Positions 33,890 through 45,796 of a stretch of DNA of 64,000 nucleotides are shown piece after piece. The position numbers and the translations under genes were made by a program. The notes beneath the pieces are model-generated. The model saw nothing but the letters and a program-made list of their open reading frames with translations, was not told the DNA's origin and did not search any database. This DNA comes from Selaginella moellendorffii. Lineage: Eukaryota; Streptophyta; Lycopodiopsida; Selaginellales; Selaginellaceae. The DNA lies in the NCBI RefSeq assembly GCF_000143415.4, contig NW_003314279.1:368336-432335 (forward strand). Reading direction: 5' to 3'. Every line of letters starts with the position of its first letter. The stretch's first letter is position 1.

Positions 33890-36062
33890 TTGATGTCACT
33901 ACTACAAAGGTTTAAGTGACTATCAAGTGCCAACTCGATTCGACAAAATGCAACATAAATGCCACACTTCACCGATAGAGATTTACAACACCTAACACCA
34001 TTAACTTTTGTTCACAACATAGACAAGCTCATGCCACTCTCTTTCCGACCAAACTCAAAACTAATCCAACACCAAGCTACTCAAGGAGCAATAGCAAGGT
34101 TCCCCAGAAAAGAATTTAGCATTGCAATCCAAGTCTTCCAATAGCAAGCCTAGACAAAATGGTTTAGCGCTTCACTGCTATCCATCTCACAACTCACCAT
34201 TTGTAAGACCATCATCTCCAACATGCATCAAGGTAGGGACTCTTGATTGCATAATGTGAATATGAGCAATGAGTCACACCTCGTTGCAAATGATCTCTCC
34301 AAGAAGAGAAGATGATTTACGTGTTTGATCCTTCGTCCCCAATGACTCTCTTTTCGGTTTCATCTTTGGCTAAACCTCAAGCTTGCTTTCGCACTGCCTT
34401 CAGTTCAATCCAAGAAAAGTTTATGAGAGAGCACGGCAATGACTACTTGAACCAATAGACTAATCCCTACAGTCTTGATTGATCCACTTGTAATCATGCC
34501 TAAGAAGGATCCACTAGTGCCATGCTAAACAGCTACGGACTAGCCTATTTGCCACTCATAGCAAACCCAGGGAAGGTTTTCTTTTACCCATAGTACAAGG
34601 AACAACTCATGGAACCACCGATAGGCTAACATTAATCCTGCCAACTCAAAGTGTAACCTCGAGTTACTAATGTGCCTCACTCACAAGCCCCAGCTCAAAC
34701 TCGTGTGAATGGAACAACTCAATGTCTCTTATGAGCCCAAGAGCAAGCTCACATTACATGGTACAACAAGGTAACCAAACCATACCCAAGGAACGATTGC
34801 GAAGCCTTTGCACCCAAGCGTATACCCACTCGGATCATCGTTTTCATCTCTGCGTATGCAACGAGACTAATTGCCCAATCTCATTGGATAGTACTCGCCG
34901 AGACTCATCCTCTGATACCAAATGTAGCGCACGTGGTTTTTACCCTTTATCCTATGGTGATTTACCATAGGATAACACCACGAAGCGGAACCTATACCAC
35001 CCTCTTTGTGCCACGTGTCGCATGCCACATGTCCATGATACGTGTCCATATGAACCCGAGGTTCAGGGCCTTGGGCCACTGAATGAAAGAACGGTGCCAA
35101 ACTCCCAAGCATGGAGCCAAGGAGTGATGGAACCGAACCATGGAGCAACTCCCGAGCATAAAGCCCAAGGAGCGAAGGGACAGAAGCCCGGAGCGACTTG
35201 GAATAGTCCTAGAGTAACCAGCATCCCAATGCGAGGACCAGCACGCAAAACGGAGCCAAACAGAGTCTGGCGCTATTTCGGCATACCAGTGGCCTAACGC
35301 GAGGACATGGGTACTCCACCAGCTAGCATGGAATGGAACTTAGGCTTAGACCCAAGCCGGACGCAGAACAAGGACAGGCACGCAAGCGGGAGCTAGAATA
35401 TGCCTCAGGTTGGTCGGCCATGCCCGACCTAGCCACTATCCCTACTATACATTTGGAACCCCCCATAGCCCCCCGCCCCCCCTTGAGGAACACACGCTTT
35501 GGGCTTTCACCCCAAGCCTACCCTTAGTACCAGGAGTTAGTCTCTGGGACAAGCTTGAAACTTACTAAATATGGAATGGTGCTAGATTGCGAATTTGGAC
35601 ACGGGACGAACACTATTGTGTTCAGGCTGATCTCTACATTCCGTAGATATGCCAAATAAGCAGATCTAGACACTTTCCATAAATAGCATTTGGAACCAAA
35701 ATGAGACTAACACAAAGGGTATGATAGCGAGGGTGTTTGGCAGACACGGTAAGCTATCATCCAGTGATATTGAGGGACCAATCTCAATACGCGAGGGTTC
35801 TTGTCACTAGCCAGTGCAAAACATAACGAGACGGGAACTCCTTACCGGGCTAAGTATGCTTAGCTAATAACACGTAGGAATTCCGTCCTTATGCTCGTCC
35901 GGTCTAAGTATACTCGAAATGCCCAGTTAACTCCACTAGCACAAAAGGGATTGATAAAGGGTCCAGCAATACCGACCTCCTACCATCGTGGCAGTAAAGT
36001 AAGAGTGTCCGTAAGGACTAGTCGACAGGTAACTTTCGATACCCGAAGTCACATTCGCGACA
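33890..36062 (-). mobile_element. A2: truncated family A element (5' LTR and adjoining interior)
   Basis: It is in minus orientation. The LTR 34923-36062 (1140 bp, TGTCGCGAATG...GCGCTACA) is followed on the minus strand by the PBS TGGTATCAGAGG (34909-34920) and about 1 kb of interior colinear with A1. The 3' half and the other LTR are gone; the break is at the edge of the palindromic element. The right flank at 36063 is C1 interior (ATGCC would be one TSD copy). It shows the empty site for the solo LTR found in A1. Confidence 0.85.
34923..36062 (-). repeat. A2 5' LTR
   Basis: A complete family A LTR with the core block near 35440-35520 and a C/G run near 35470. It is the best-preserved A LTR terminus here (TGTCGCGAATGTGAC). 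Confidence 0.9.
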
Positions 36063-36151
36063 ATGCCTTCCAATTTAGACTATGCCATGCCCATTTCCAT
36101 TAGGATTCCTTTGGCAAAAGGTTCTCATAAACCCTAACTTGACCTCAAGGC
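36063..36151 (-). other. C1 interior fragment between A2 and B4
   Basis: It matches C2 near 48768-48850 (CTATGCCATTCCCATTTCC and CCTCAAGG). It ends in AAGGC (36147-36151), the TSD of the B4 solo LTR. Confidence 0.8.
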
Positions 36152-37309
36152 TGTAAGCCACAAATTTTTCCTTTCCAATTCGCTAGCTTACCTCGTCTAT
36201 CCGTCCAACACTACCTTGGCTTTTGCTAAGTTCCCTTGCCAAGGTTCTCGCCTATGGTGGTTTCAGCTACTCACTGCACGAGCAACGAAGTGTTAGCCAT
36301 CCATCCACGGATTCCCAAATCACTCCCAATCCCCCTCCCCGGGTTAGACTGGACTTAAGGTTTGGCTACACTCCCCGCAAGCACAAGCAGCCAAGCACAC
36401 CAAGCTTCCAGGTTCCTAACATCCCTTGGTACCACAAGACTTGATCATGGGACCCTCTAAATCCCAAGTCTTGAGTGCAACACTTGCTTCGGGACGTGGA
36501 CTTGATCATGGGACCCTCTAAATCCCAAGTCTTGGGTGCAACACCGTGGCCTAGCAGCCCGGTATGGGTACCTCTACCCCCCCTCTTCCATCCCGAAGGA
36601 AGGCCCAAGCCCCTAGGAAGGGCGAGGACCAATGAGCCGCATGGTACTCAAGTGGGGCACCACTCCACATGAGCCGGGAGCACCGCAATCGGTTTCCCTT
36701 TCGGGAGTGGGAGCTGCTTTTGAGCACTCCTTGGATGGCCCCACCGGCACCAACCAAGTCCATGTTCACTCCCACCCAAGGCCCCTTGATCCCAGTCTCA
36801 ACCTCAAGTCGGTTTGGGAGCCCCACTGGAGAGTCCCTCCAAAACTGGTTCCTGGACCTCACTATCCCTACTATACTTTTGGAACCCCCTGCAGCCCCCC
36901 CCCCCCCCTGGGAGACGCACGCTTTGGGCTTTCACCCCTTGACCCGTATTAGTATTTGGACTTAGTCTCTGGCTCGATCTCGGACTCGATTTCGGATCCG
37001 ACTTCGGATTCGGTTTCGGACTCGATCTCGGACTCAATCTCGGACCCGATCTCGGACTCGACCTCGGACTCGGTCTCGGACCCGATTTCGGATCTCGGAC
37101 TCCGTCTCGAACTCGGTCTCGAACTCGGACTCAAACTCGGTCCCCGAGTCGGTCTCGGACTCGATTCCGGACTCTATCTCGAACTCGGTCCTAGAGTCGG
37201 TTTTGGACTCGATCTTTGACTTGGTCCCATCCGATGAACTCTTTGTCATTTTGGTCATGCTTTCGGGGTTCCTTTAGCCTATGACACCTCGGTGAGTTGG
37301 TTTCTTACA
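36152..37309 (-). mobile_element. B4: family B solo LTR
   Basis: It is 1158 bp in minus orientation, with plus-strand ends TGTAAGCCAC and TTTCTTACA. It is flanked by a perfect TSD AAGGC (36147-36151 and 37310-37314). It contains all B LTR parts: the GACTCGG-type array at 36970-37210, the core near 36870-36950 and a C run at about 36896-36908. A ~60-bp tandem duplication (ACTTGATCATGGGACCC twice, near 36440 and 36499) is private to this copy. It formed by unequal recombination between two LTRs. Confidence 0.93.
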
Positions 37310-37314
37310 AAGGC

Positions 37315-38413
37315 ATCACACTTTGGTAGATTTGATGTCTCCACACCATCGCCTCTACAAACCTACCCTTTCGACACCTCCCACTTGTGTTTAGGTTTTT
37401 GCCAAGATAATAGTAGTTGTTTCTCATATCAACTATTAATTAGCACTGCATCATGGTGTTCGTACATAAACTCTGCATGAAAGTTTTTTTCTTGGAACAC
37501 CTCTCCCACGACTTTAATATAGCACCTTCTGCTATCAATGAGATACCTATTATTCTCATACTTGGATCTTATGATCCTTAAAAATTCTCTTCCTTTTAAT
37601 AAGGTGAAATCAGGGTACAACACACCTCAGTCTAAATGTTTCCGCCAATCATTTAGGACCATTCCTTGACTCCACTTCAGTTGTCCAACTTTTGGATTTT
37701 GCTAATTTAATGATTCGTAAAGTCCTAATTTTGAGGTGCCAACTCACTAGAATACAACTTCTTGTATTCATATCCTACTTATAAGGACCATCTTTAAGTG
37801 TTACTCTGACACTTGATTATTTTTTATTTAATTTAATGTGGGCAACCTTTGCTCCTTAAAATTATTTGTCCATATGATGAAAATACTGACTCATCCTCTA
37901 AGTACATTCCCAACTCCATGGGTTGTTCCAATGTTTATTAAAAGTGACCCTAGTTACCATTTCAAAGACCTATGTCCTTTTCTGTATTTGACTTCCTATA
38001 ATCATTAATTTTTATCTTAAATTCATGAGCACCATCCTCAACTATATAAGGATATTCTTATGACTCCTTTATTGTTTTGGAGTCTTTGTCCTTCCTGTGA
38101 TTGTAACTATAGTTGTTTACTACAACTATATAAACTAATTTTCTAAGTCAAACTCTTATTTGGATCACATCCTTAACTCTATGAGGAAAATGTTATATTG
38201 TTCTAAAGATCCCAAAGTTGTTCACTTATTGGCCCTTTTCTATCCATCACATTGCCTACATGTTCGCATATAAACTAAACTGGATAGTCATGCCTTCTCG
38301 ACATGCTACTCCTCAAGGATAGTCACACTTCTGGGACATCCTGATGCTAATACAAGTGGTGATATACTTAACCACTAATAAAAGTTAGACTATAGAATAG
38401 CTTTGATACCAAT
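37315..38413 (-). other. C1 interior, 5' part (non-coding), and PBS
   Basis: It is colinear with C2 48855-49923 and AT-rich through C-to-T type decay, with no frame of note. It ends at the PBS remnant TGGTATCAAAGC on the minus strand (38400-38411), beside the 5' LTR. Confidence 0.8.
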
Positions 38414-39090
38414 TATAAATGACTAAATTTTCCATTCTACTTTAGTCATTTAACCACACTTTCAATCACTTAAAGGTGTCTCACTTACAATCTCTATGAG
38501 TCTTATTTATAACTTAAAGACTTACTAACCCTGTGAATGGCATTTATGCCACTCTACCTTTGCACTTGGCCCAAGTGCTCCATATGTCCGATCCCACAAC
38601 AGACACCCAAAGATATCATTGACATATTCGCTCCTTACGTTAAAGCCATGTCCATTCATCTTTGTCACACAAGTAGTCTAAGACCATATACACCACAGTC
38701 CCATCTCCTAAGGACTAAACCATCCGTTCATGAGTTGTTATTCCATAACCACACCTTACCATCCTTAGGACTCTTCAATGGTTATATCATTACTCAACAC
38801 GTGGGTATAGCCTTCTTTGGTCACATTGGCCTTTCCAAACCAAACTGGCTCCATTGGAATCTTCCCCCTACTATACTTTTGGAGCTCAGTAAACCCTCTA
38901 GGGTCTGGGAGATGATTGCTTTAGGCTTTCACCCTCAGACTTGGACTCAAACTCAGACTCAGCCTTGGTCTCGGTCTCGGTCTCGAACTCGAACTCAAAA
39001 TTAAACTCAACCTTGGCCTCGGTCTCGGTCTCGGAGTCAGACTTGGACTCAACCTCGGACTCCTTAAGTCCATCTCGGACTCTATCTCAG
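38414..39090 (-). repeat. C1 5' LTR, internally deleted and truncated
   Basis: It begins TATAAATGACTAAATTTTCC, like other C LTR ends. Relative to C2 it lacks about 0.5 kb after CATCCTTAGGA (about 38771), carries the core (about 38865-38935) and a short CGGTCTCGG-type array, and stops near 39090 instead of reaching CACA. Confidence 0.8.
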
Positions 39091-39119
39091 ATAAGCTTGA
39101 GATTGCCTAAATACATAAC

Positions 39120-39670
39120 TAAGTTCCCCTCATCCCATACACAAGTGTGTGTATAGCCGCTACCATAAAGAATGAAAATTGGCTCTTCCACACGACACAA
39201 ATGTTAATGGCAACATGTGGCAATAGGCTGAGAAATAGAAAATATACCTGAGCCTATATCAACCAACACAAAGAGAATAATAGGAAATGTCTTGTTATAA
39301 AAGTGAGTTTGGAAAGTAAACACTAGATGACTTAATGCCAAGTGAACCCCTTGATGATACTCCTAAAACAAAGATGGAGGGGTCACTAACTTATTCACAC
39401 AAGGTCCTTTTGTTACTTATGTAACTCTTTGTTTCTTAGATGTATCTCATGTCCAGACTTTCCATTGTAGCAGCACCAATAGGACATTGTTGACGCCAAG
39501 GTCTCTATCCCGGAAATGAAGGTCACCAATCTGGAAAATGCTGACATTGCTGATAAGTGTGACCAACTTCATCACATGCCCATGAGCGGACATCACGGCC
39601 ATGATCACATCCTTGTCCTAGTCCTTGAACTCGAGCAGCAGTAGCATCAACCTTCATTAGAATAGAACCA
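39120..39670. repeat. Repeat D, first copy (left part)
   Basis: This unclassified sequence is directly repeated at about 62745-63290. Shared landmarks are GTAGCAGCACCAATAGGACA, CTAATCTGGAAAA-type text and the end AGAATAGAACCA. It is continued at 62560-62743 after the C3 insertion. It ends with AACCA, the C3 TSD. Confidence 0.75.
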
Positions 39671-39790
39671 TGTAAGCAACTAAATTTTCCATTCTACTTT
39701 AGTCATTTAACCACACCTCCGACCACTTGGAAGAGTCTTATTCACAACCTTCATAAGTTATATTCTAGACTTGAGCACTTGTTAGCCATA

Positions 39791-40902
39791 TATAAGGAAC
39801 CAACTCCCCGAGGTGTCATAGGCTAAAGGATCCCTGAATCCACAACCGAAATGATAGAGAGTTCATCGGATGGGACCAAGTCTAAAATCAAGTCCAAGAC
39901 CAACTTTGAGACCGAGTTTGAGATAGAGTCCGGGATTGAGTCCAAGGTCAACTTCGAGACCGAGTTCAAGATTGAGTTCGAGACCAAGTTCGAGACCGAG
40001 TTCAAGATCCGAAATCAGGTCCAAGACATAGTCTAAGATTGTGTCCAAGATCGAGTCCGAGATCAAGTCCAAGGTCGAGTCCGAAATTGAGTCTGAGATC
40101 GCGTCCGAGACCAAGTTTGATAATACAGGTTGGGGGGTGAAAGCCCAAAGCATGTGTATCCTGGGGGGGGGGGGGGGGCTATAAGTATAATAGGGACAGT
40201 GAGGTCCAGGAATCAGTCTTGAAGGAACTCTCCAGTGGTGCTTCCAAATTGACTTGAGGTTGAGACTGGGACTAAGGGGCATTGGGTGGGAGTGAGCATG
40301 GACTTGGGTGGTGCCGGAGGGGCCACTTCAAAAAGTGCTCAAGAGCAGCTCCCATTCCTGGAAGAGAAATCGACTACAGTGCTCCTAGCTCATGTGGAGT
40401 GGTGCCCCACTTGAGTACCTTGTGGCTCATTGGTCCTCGCCCTTCCTAGGGACTTGGGCCTTCCCTTCAGGATGGGAGTGGGGGAGTAAAGGTACCCATA
40501 TTAGGCCATTATGCCACAGTGTTTCCCCCCCGATGTTCCAAAGCAAATGTTGCACCCAAGGCTTGGGATTTAAAGGGTCCCATGATCAAGTCTTGTTGTA
40601 CCAAGGGATGTTAAAAACTTGGAGGCTTGGTGTGCTTGGCTGCTTATACTTGCGGGGAATGTAGCCGAACCTTAAGTTTAGTCTAACTTGGGGAGGGGGA
40701 TTGGGAAAGATTTGGGAATCCGTGGATGGATGGCGAATACTCTATTGCTCGTGCAGGGAGTTGCTGAAACCCAGTAGGACCAAGTAGGAGCTGGTACGAT
40801 AGGCAAGAACCTTGGCAAAAGAACTTAACTAAGGCGAAGGCTGTGGTGGTCGGATAAATGAGGTAAGCTAGCAAATTAAAAAGGAAAAATTTTTGGCTTA
40901 CA
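39791..40902 (+). repeat. B3 5' LTR
   Basis: It is 1112 bp, TATAAGGAACC...GGCTTACA. The G run at 40162-40178 is the longest uninterrupted one among the LTRs, and the usual CTGCAGGGGGTTCC stretch after it is lost. Confidence 0.9.
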
Positions 40903-40905
40903 ATT

Positions 40906-40918
40906 TAGTATCAGAGCC
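40906..40918 (+). promoter_or_regulatory. Primer-binding site of B3
   Basis: TAGTATCAGAGCC matches the initiator tRNA-Met complement with one G-to-A change. Confidence 0.85.
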
Positions 40919-40966
40919 TTTTCCTCAGTTCTAGCGAAGGATAGAGGTGAATTACTAGGAGATGGC

Positions 40967-42412
40967 TGTAAGCCATAAATTTTTCCTTTCCAATTTGCCA
41001 GCTTACCTTGTCTATCCGTCCAACACTACCTTGGCTTTTGCTAAGTTCCCTTGCCAAAGTTCTCGCCTATGGTACCAGCTCCTACTTGGTTTCCGCTACT
41101 CACTGCACGAGCAACAGAGTGTTAGCCATCCATCCACGGATTCTCAAATCACTCCCAATCCCCCTCCCCAGGTTAGACTGGACTTAAGGTTCGGCTACAC
41201 TCCCCGCAAGCACAAGCAGCCAAGCACACCAAGCTTCCAGGTTCCTAACATTCCTTAGTACCACAAGACTTGATCATGGGACCCTCTAAATCCCAAGTCT
41301 TGAGTGCAACACTTGCTTCGGGATGCCGGGGCGAAACACCATGGCCTAGCGGCCCGGTATGGTACCTCTACCCCCCCACTTCCATCCCGAAGGAAGGCCT
41401 AAGCCCCTAGGGAGGGCGAGGACCAATGAGCCGCATGGTACTCAAGTGGGGCACCACTCCACATGAGTCTAGAGCACCGCAATCGGTTTCCCTTTCGGGA
41501 GTGGGAGCTGCTCTTGAGCACTTCCTTGGATGGCCCCTCCAGCACCAACCAAGTTCATGCTCACTCCCACCCAAGGCCCCTCGGTCCCAGTCTCAACCTC
41601 AAGTCGGTTTGGAGGCCCCACTAGAGAGTCCCTTCAAAACTGGTTCCTCGACCTCACTATCCCTATTATACTTTTGGAACCCGCTGGAGTGCGTATGTGC
41701 ACTAGCCAAAGTTACCGAGGTACGAAGGGATCCAANNNNNNNNNNNNNNNNNNNNNNNNNNNNNNNNNNNNNNNNNNNNNNNNNNNNNNNNNNNNNNNNN
41801 NNNNNNNNNNNNNNNNNNNNNNNNNNNNNNNNNNNCGACCACCCCCAGGAAGGTCCAAGCGGCCCCAACCAAAAGCCCCTTCATTCCCAGTCAAAACCCC
41901 AAGTTGGCAGGGAGACCCCCAAGGAGGTTCCGGAAAAACAGGGGAGAGGCCCCCCAAAACCCGTTTTAGGATTTGGAAACCCCTAGAAGACCTCGGGAAC
42001 CCCCACCCCCCCCCCCCCCCCCCTGGGAGACGCACGCTTTGGGCTTTCACCCCTTGACCCATATTAGTATTTGGACTTAGTCTCTGGCTCGATCTTGGAC
42101 TCGATTTTGGATCCGACTTCAGATTCGGTCTCGGACTCGATTTCGGACTCGATCTCGGACCCGATCTTGGACTCGACCTCGGACTCGACCTCAGACTCGG
42201 TGTCGGACCTGATTTCGGATCTCGGACTCTGTCTCGAACTCGGTCCCTGAGTCGGCCTCGGACTCGATTCCGGACTCTATCTCGAACTCGGTCTCAGAGT
42301 CGGTCTTGGACTCGATCTTCGACTTGGTCCTATCTGATGAACTCTTTGTCATTTTGGTTATGCTTTCGGGGTTCCTTTAGCCTATGACACCTCGGCGAGT
42401 TGGTTCCTTACA
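40967..42412 (-). repeat. B2 3' LTR, containing an assembly gap
   Basis: The outer parts are normal B LTR (TGTAAGCCATAAATTTTTCC start and GGTTCCTTACA end on plus). From about 41687 to 42025 the sequence is abnormal: some 45 bp unrelated to any LTR, 100 N, then a poorly matching second version of the segment at about 41570-41685, then a C run. Length and order there should not be trusted. Confidence 0.85.
41736..41835. other. Assembly gap (100 N)
   Basis: Exactly 100 unknown bases, a conventional placeholder size, lie inside the B2 3' LTR close to a poly-C run. The true length is unknown. Confidence 0.99.
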
Positions 42413-42816
42413 ACTCCACCACCCATAGAAGAAGTTCGATGCCCACATCGAACGTCTCTCTTTTGATCCTACGACTTGTTGACCATGTCTCCGGGGGCAT
42501 CCCCCCACTTAGCGGTGTGCCTAAGTTAGCCTCCCCGGCCAAGAGCCCATGACAACGGAATATAGGTGTCCCTATACTCCTCACCTCACCACGCCCTAGT
42601 ATGGGGTCGGGACTTGAACCCAGCCTTGCTTTACTAGGGGGTTGGGACTTGAACCCAACCTCCGTAGAATACGTCTATGGATTCGACATCCCCGCAGAGA
42701 GTCAGGCGTAGCTCCCTACGCCTAGTCGACCTAGCTAACCCATGCTAATTAGCTCACCTTCGGCGCGCCTTCGGGTCCCAACATATGCCATTGCTCAACT
42801 TCACCAATTGATACTT

Positions 42817-43992
42817 TTAATTGAACTTTGCATAAGTACATAGAGTTTTGCCTTGCAGAAATTCCTCCACTAGATCTCGCGCGTTCGCTAGGTTCTCCTC
42901 CGGTTCCCATGTTGCTTCGCAGTGTGGAAATCCTTTCCACTTCACATGGAACTCTCTCACCTCGCGTCCTTGTCGCTTGCTCCTGCGCGCATTGAGGATG
43001 GCTTCGACTTCGTATTCCTCTTCCCCTTGGATAACCTCAGGTAAAGGCCTAACTTGGTCCTTGCGAAGCGGATCCTCAAAGTACGGCTTGAGTAAGTTCA
43101 CGTGGAACACGGGGTGCATCTTCCTCATCTCTCGAGGAAGTCGGAGACGGTAAGCCACTTTACCGATTCGAGCCTCAATCTCATAAGGCCCCGCGAACCT
43201 GCTTAAGGAACTCAAGATCAATTCATTTACAGGAATACATGCATTTTTACCTTTGGGTCAACTTCCAGCTAATCCCACTTGGTAGCCTGAGGTTCTTGGT
43301 GTTCAGCCACACCTTCTCCCCAGCTTGGAACTCTACGTCCCAGCGCTTTTGGTTCGCGTACTTGGTTTGCCTTTGTTGAGCCCGTTCCAAGGAATCCCTC
43401 ACTAGATTCCAAATGTTGAGTCTTTCCGCTGTGAATGCCTCCACTGCGGGTAACTCTCCATGATACTCGGCCACGCCGAGTTCCATAGGACCTTCAATAG
43501 CTCGCCCATTGATGACTTCCCATGGACTCACCCCGATGCTCGAATGTGGTGAGTTGTTATAACACATTTTCGCAAATCCCAAATGACTTACCCAATTAGT
43601 TTGGTCTCCTGAGACATAGCATCGCAAATAATCCTCTAGCTGCCTATTCACCCTTTCCGTTTGTTCGTCTGTCAAGAAGTGTTAATGCCATCATCTTCAC
43701 TTAATACCCCATACCTGTCTGTGGGTGATAGGCTATGCTGAATTTCAACTTGGTGCGATACTGTTCCAGGAGGGTTCTCCAGAACCTACTGGTGAAGATC
43801 TTATCTCGATCTGAGATAATCTCTTCTGGCCTTCCCCGCACTCGGACCACTTGTTTGAAGAACAGTTTCGCCACACCTTCCGCATCCACTTCCGTTATGG
43901 TGGGTATGAAATGTGCCATCTTCGAAAATCGATCCACCACCACGAATATCGCATCAAACCCTTCACTTGGGCGTAGTCCCATGATGAAGTCC
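42817..43992 (-). pseudogene. B2 gag-pol 3' part: integrase core, two introns, chromodomain
   Basis: From C2 leftwards: integrase core ([34 protein letters not shown]) to 43715; intron 43714-43669 (46 bp); exon 43668-43251 (DEQTERVNRQ, YNNSPHSSIG); intron 43250-43199 (52 bp); exon 43198-42817 (FAGPYEIEARIG, HPVFHVNLLKPY, and the chromodomain FHVKWKGFPHCEATWEPEEN). This part has no stop, unlike B1. Exon lengths of 418 and 382 nt are identical to B1. It belongs to the same gene as 51656-55251, separated by C2. Confidence 0.92.
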
Positions 43993-43997
43993 ATCGT

Positions 43998-45153
43998 TGT
44001 AAGCGACTAAATTTTCCATTCTGCTTTAGTCACTTAACCACACCTCTGACCACTTGGAGGAGTCTCATTCACAACCTCCATAAGTCCAATCCAGGACTTG
44101 GGACTTGCTAGCCCCGAGAATGGCATCCATGCCACTCAACATTTGCACTTGGTCCAAGTGCTCCACGTGTCCGATCCCATGACCGACACTCAAAGGTACC
44201 ACCGACATAGCAGCCCATTACGCTAAGGCCATGCCCAATCACCTTTGCCACACTGGTAGTCCAATACCACTTGCATCACCGTCTTGGCTCTCCAAGACTA
44301 GGCAAACCATCCGTGAGTGGTCATCTCAGATCCACTCCTTAGCATCCTTAGGATGCCCACCGACAAGGGGAATAGCCTTCCCCAATATCCCTCTGTCAGT
44401 CCCCACTAAGTCCCTTTCTGCCCCTGGCCGTGTTTGCCAACACTGCCACTGGATCGAGACCCATAGGCCCGACCACTAAGTCCCACGGTCCTCTGGGACT
44501 TCCTCACCACACGACTGTGTCCTTGGTCACTACCCCAGAGGACTGCTCCTCTTCCTTTCCACAGTCTGGGCCTTTGGGACAACATTTCGGAACACCGTGG
44601 CCTTACGTGAGCCACCTGGGTACTCTCCTCGCCTTCTGCCCTTGGGTGCTCTAGCCATGGGCTTAGAGCGGGTTCCGTTGAGCCACACCAGGTATCCAAG
44701 TAGGTAGTGCCACCCACACTTGGACTAGGAGCATCGGCCAGTCGATCTCCCGGGGGAACTAGAGCCGGCTCTTGAACACTTCACCAAGCTACCCCGCTTG
44801 TCGGTCCGTGTTCACTCTAGTCTTGGACTTCCCAGTGGGCAGCTCATCACCCAACACTGGGTCCGGCCTTCCTGGGCCAAACTAGCCTTTCCTGGCCAAA
44901 CTGGCCTTTCCTGGCCAAACTGGCTCCACTGCAGTCCTCCCCCTACTATACTTTTGGAGCTCACCAAACCCCCCAGGGTCTGGGAGACGAACGCTTTGGG
45001 CTTTCACCCTCTCAGACTCGAACTCGGACTCGGACTCGGACTCGGACTCGGACTCGGACTCGGACTTGGACTCGGACTCGGACTCGGACTCGGACTCGGG
45101 CTCGGGCTCGGGCTCGGTCTCGGCCTCGGCCTCGGTCTCGTTCTCGGTCCCGA

Positions 45154-45191
<38 letters not shown>

Positions 45192-45796
45192 CCGGTCTCG
45201 GTCTCGACTTCGGACTCCATCTCGGACTCCATCTCGGACTCCATCTCGGACTCCATCTCGGGTCCATCTCGGACTCCATTTCGGGTCCATCTCAGGTCCA
45301 CCTCGGACTCCATCTCGGACTCCATTTCGGGTCCATCTCGGGTCCACCTCGGACTCCATCTCGGACTCCATCTCGGGTCCATCTCGGACTCCACTTCGGA
45401 CTCCAACTCGGGTCCATCTCGGACTCCACTTCGGACTCCAACTCGGGTCCATCTCGGACTCCACTTCGGACTCCAACTCGGGTCCATCTCGGACTCCACT
45501 TCGGACTCCAACTTAGGTCCATCTCGGACTCCACTTCGGACTCCAACTCGAGTCCATCTCGGACACTTCCACGTGTCATGTGTTGGTCCTTTTGGGTCCC
45601 TTTTTGGAGCCTCGCTTTTTGCTTGCTTCGTGCTCGTTCCTCGAGCACTTCGTTGGGAGTTCCACTCCCGCTCTTGACTTTTCAAGTCGGAGCTTTTGGT
45701 CCAAACGTGTTACGCTCGTTTGGCTCTTGCTTCAGCCACTACCACGTGGCACCCTTTTCGGCTCCACTTTGGGGCCTAGGGATTTTGTGTCTCACA
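43998..45796 (-). repeat. C2 3' LTR
   Basis: It is 1799 bp with plus-strand ends TGTAAGCGACT and GTGTCTCACA. It contains the core (about 44935-45010: CCTACTATACTTTTGGAGCTC and CGCTTTGGGCTTTCACCC on plus) and the CGGACTC array up to 45560. Confidence 0.93.
45009..45560. repeat. CTCGGA-based tandem array in the C2 3' LTR
   Basis: The array begins as 6-bp GGACTC/GGTCTC repeats and grades into units of about 36 bp (CATCTCGGACTCCACTTCGG and so on) repeated five times. It is kept at the same place in the other C LTRs and, as GAGTCCGAG, in B LTRs. In the element's sense it lies upstream of the core promoter-like block. It opens very long frames of DS, GL, ES or RD repeats in many frames; these are artefacts of the repeat. 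Confidence 0.9.

Larger units (their letters stand above)
10200..39090 (-). mobile_element. C1: old non-autonomous family C LTR element, heavily interrupted
   Basis: C1 is read on the minus strand. Its 3' LTR is split into 10200-10315, 27516-27828 and 28382-29435. Interior pieces are 29436 to about 30117, 36063-36151 and 37310-38413. Its 5' LTR, 38414-39090, is truncated. The pieces align colinearly with the intact C2 element: the sequence after 29436 matches C2 from 45797, 36063-36151 matches C2 near 48770, and 37315-38413 matches C2 48855-49923. About 2.2 kb of interior (C2 46560-48760) is missing and replaced by the palindromic element and part of A2. Interruptions are A1, the TRIM, the palindrome, A2 and solo LTR B4. 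No coding capacity was found. Confidence 0.8.
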
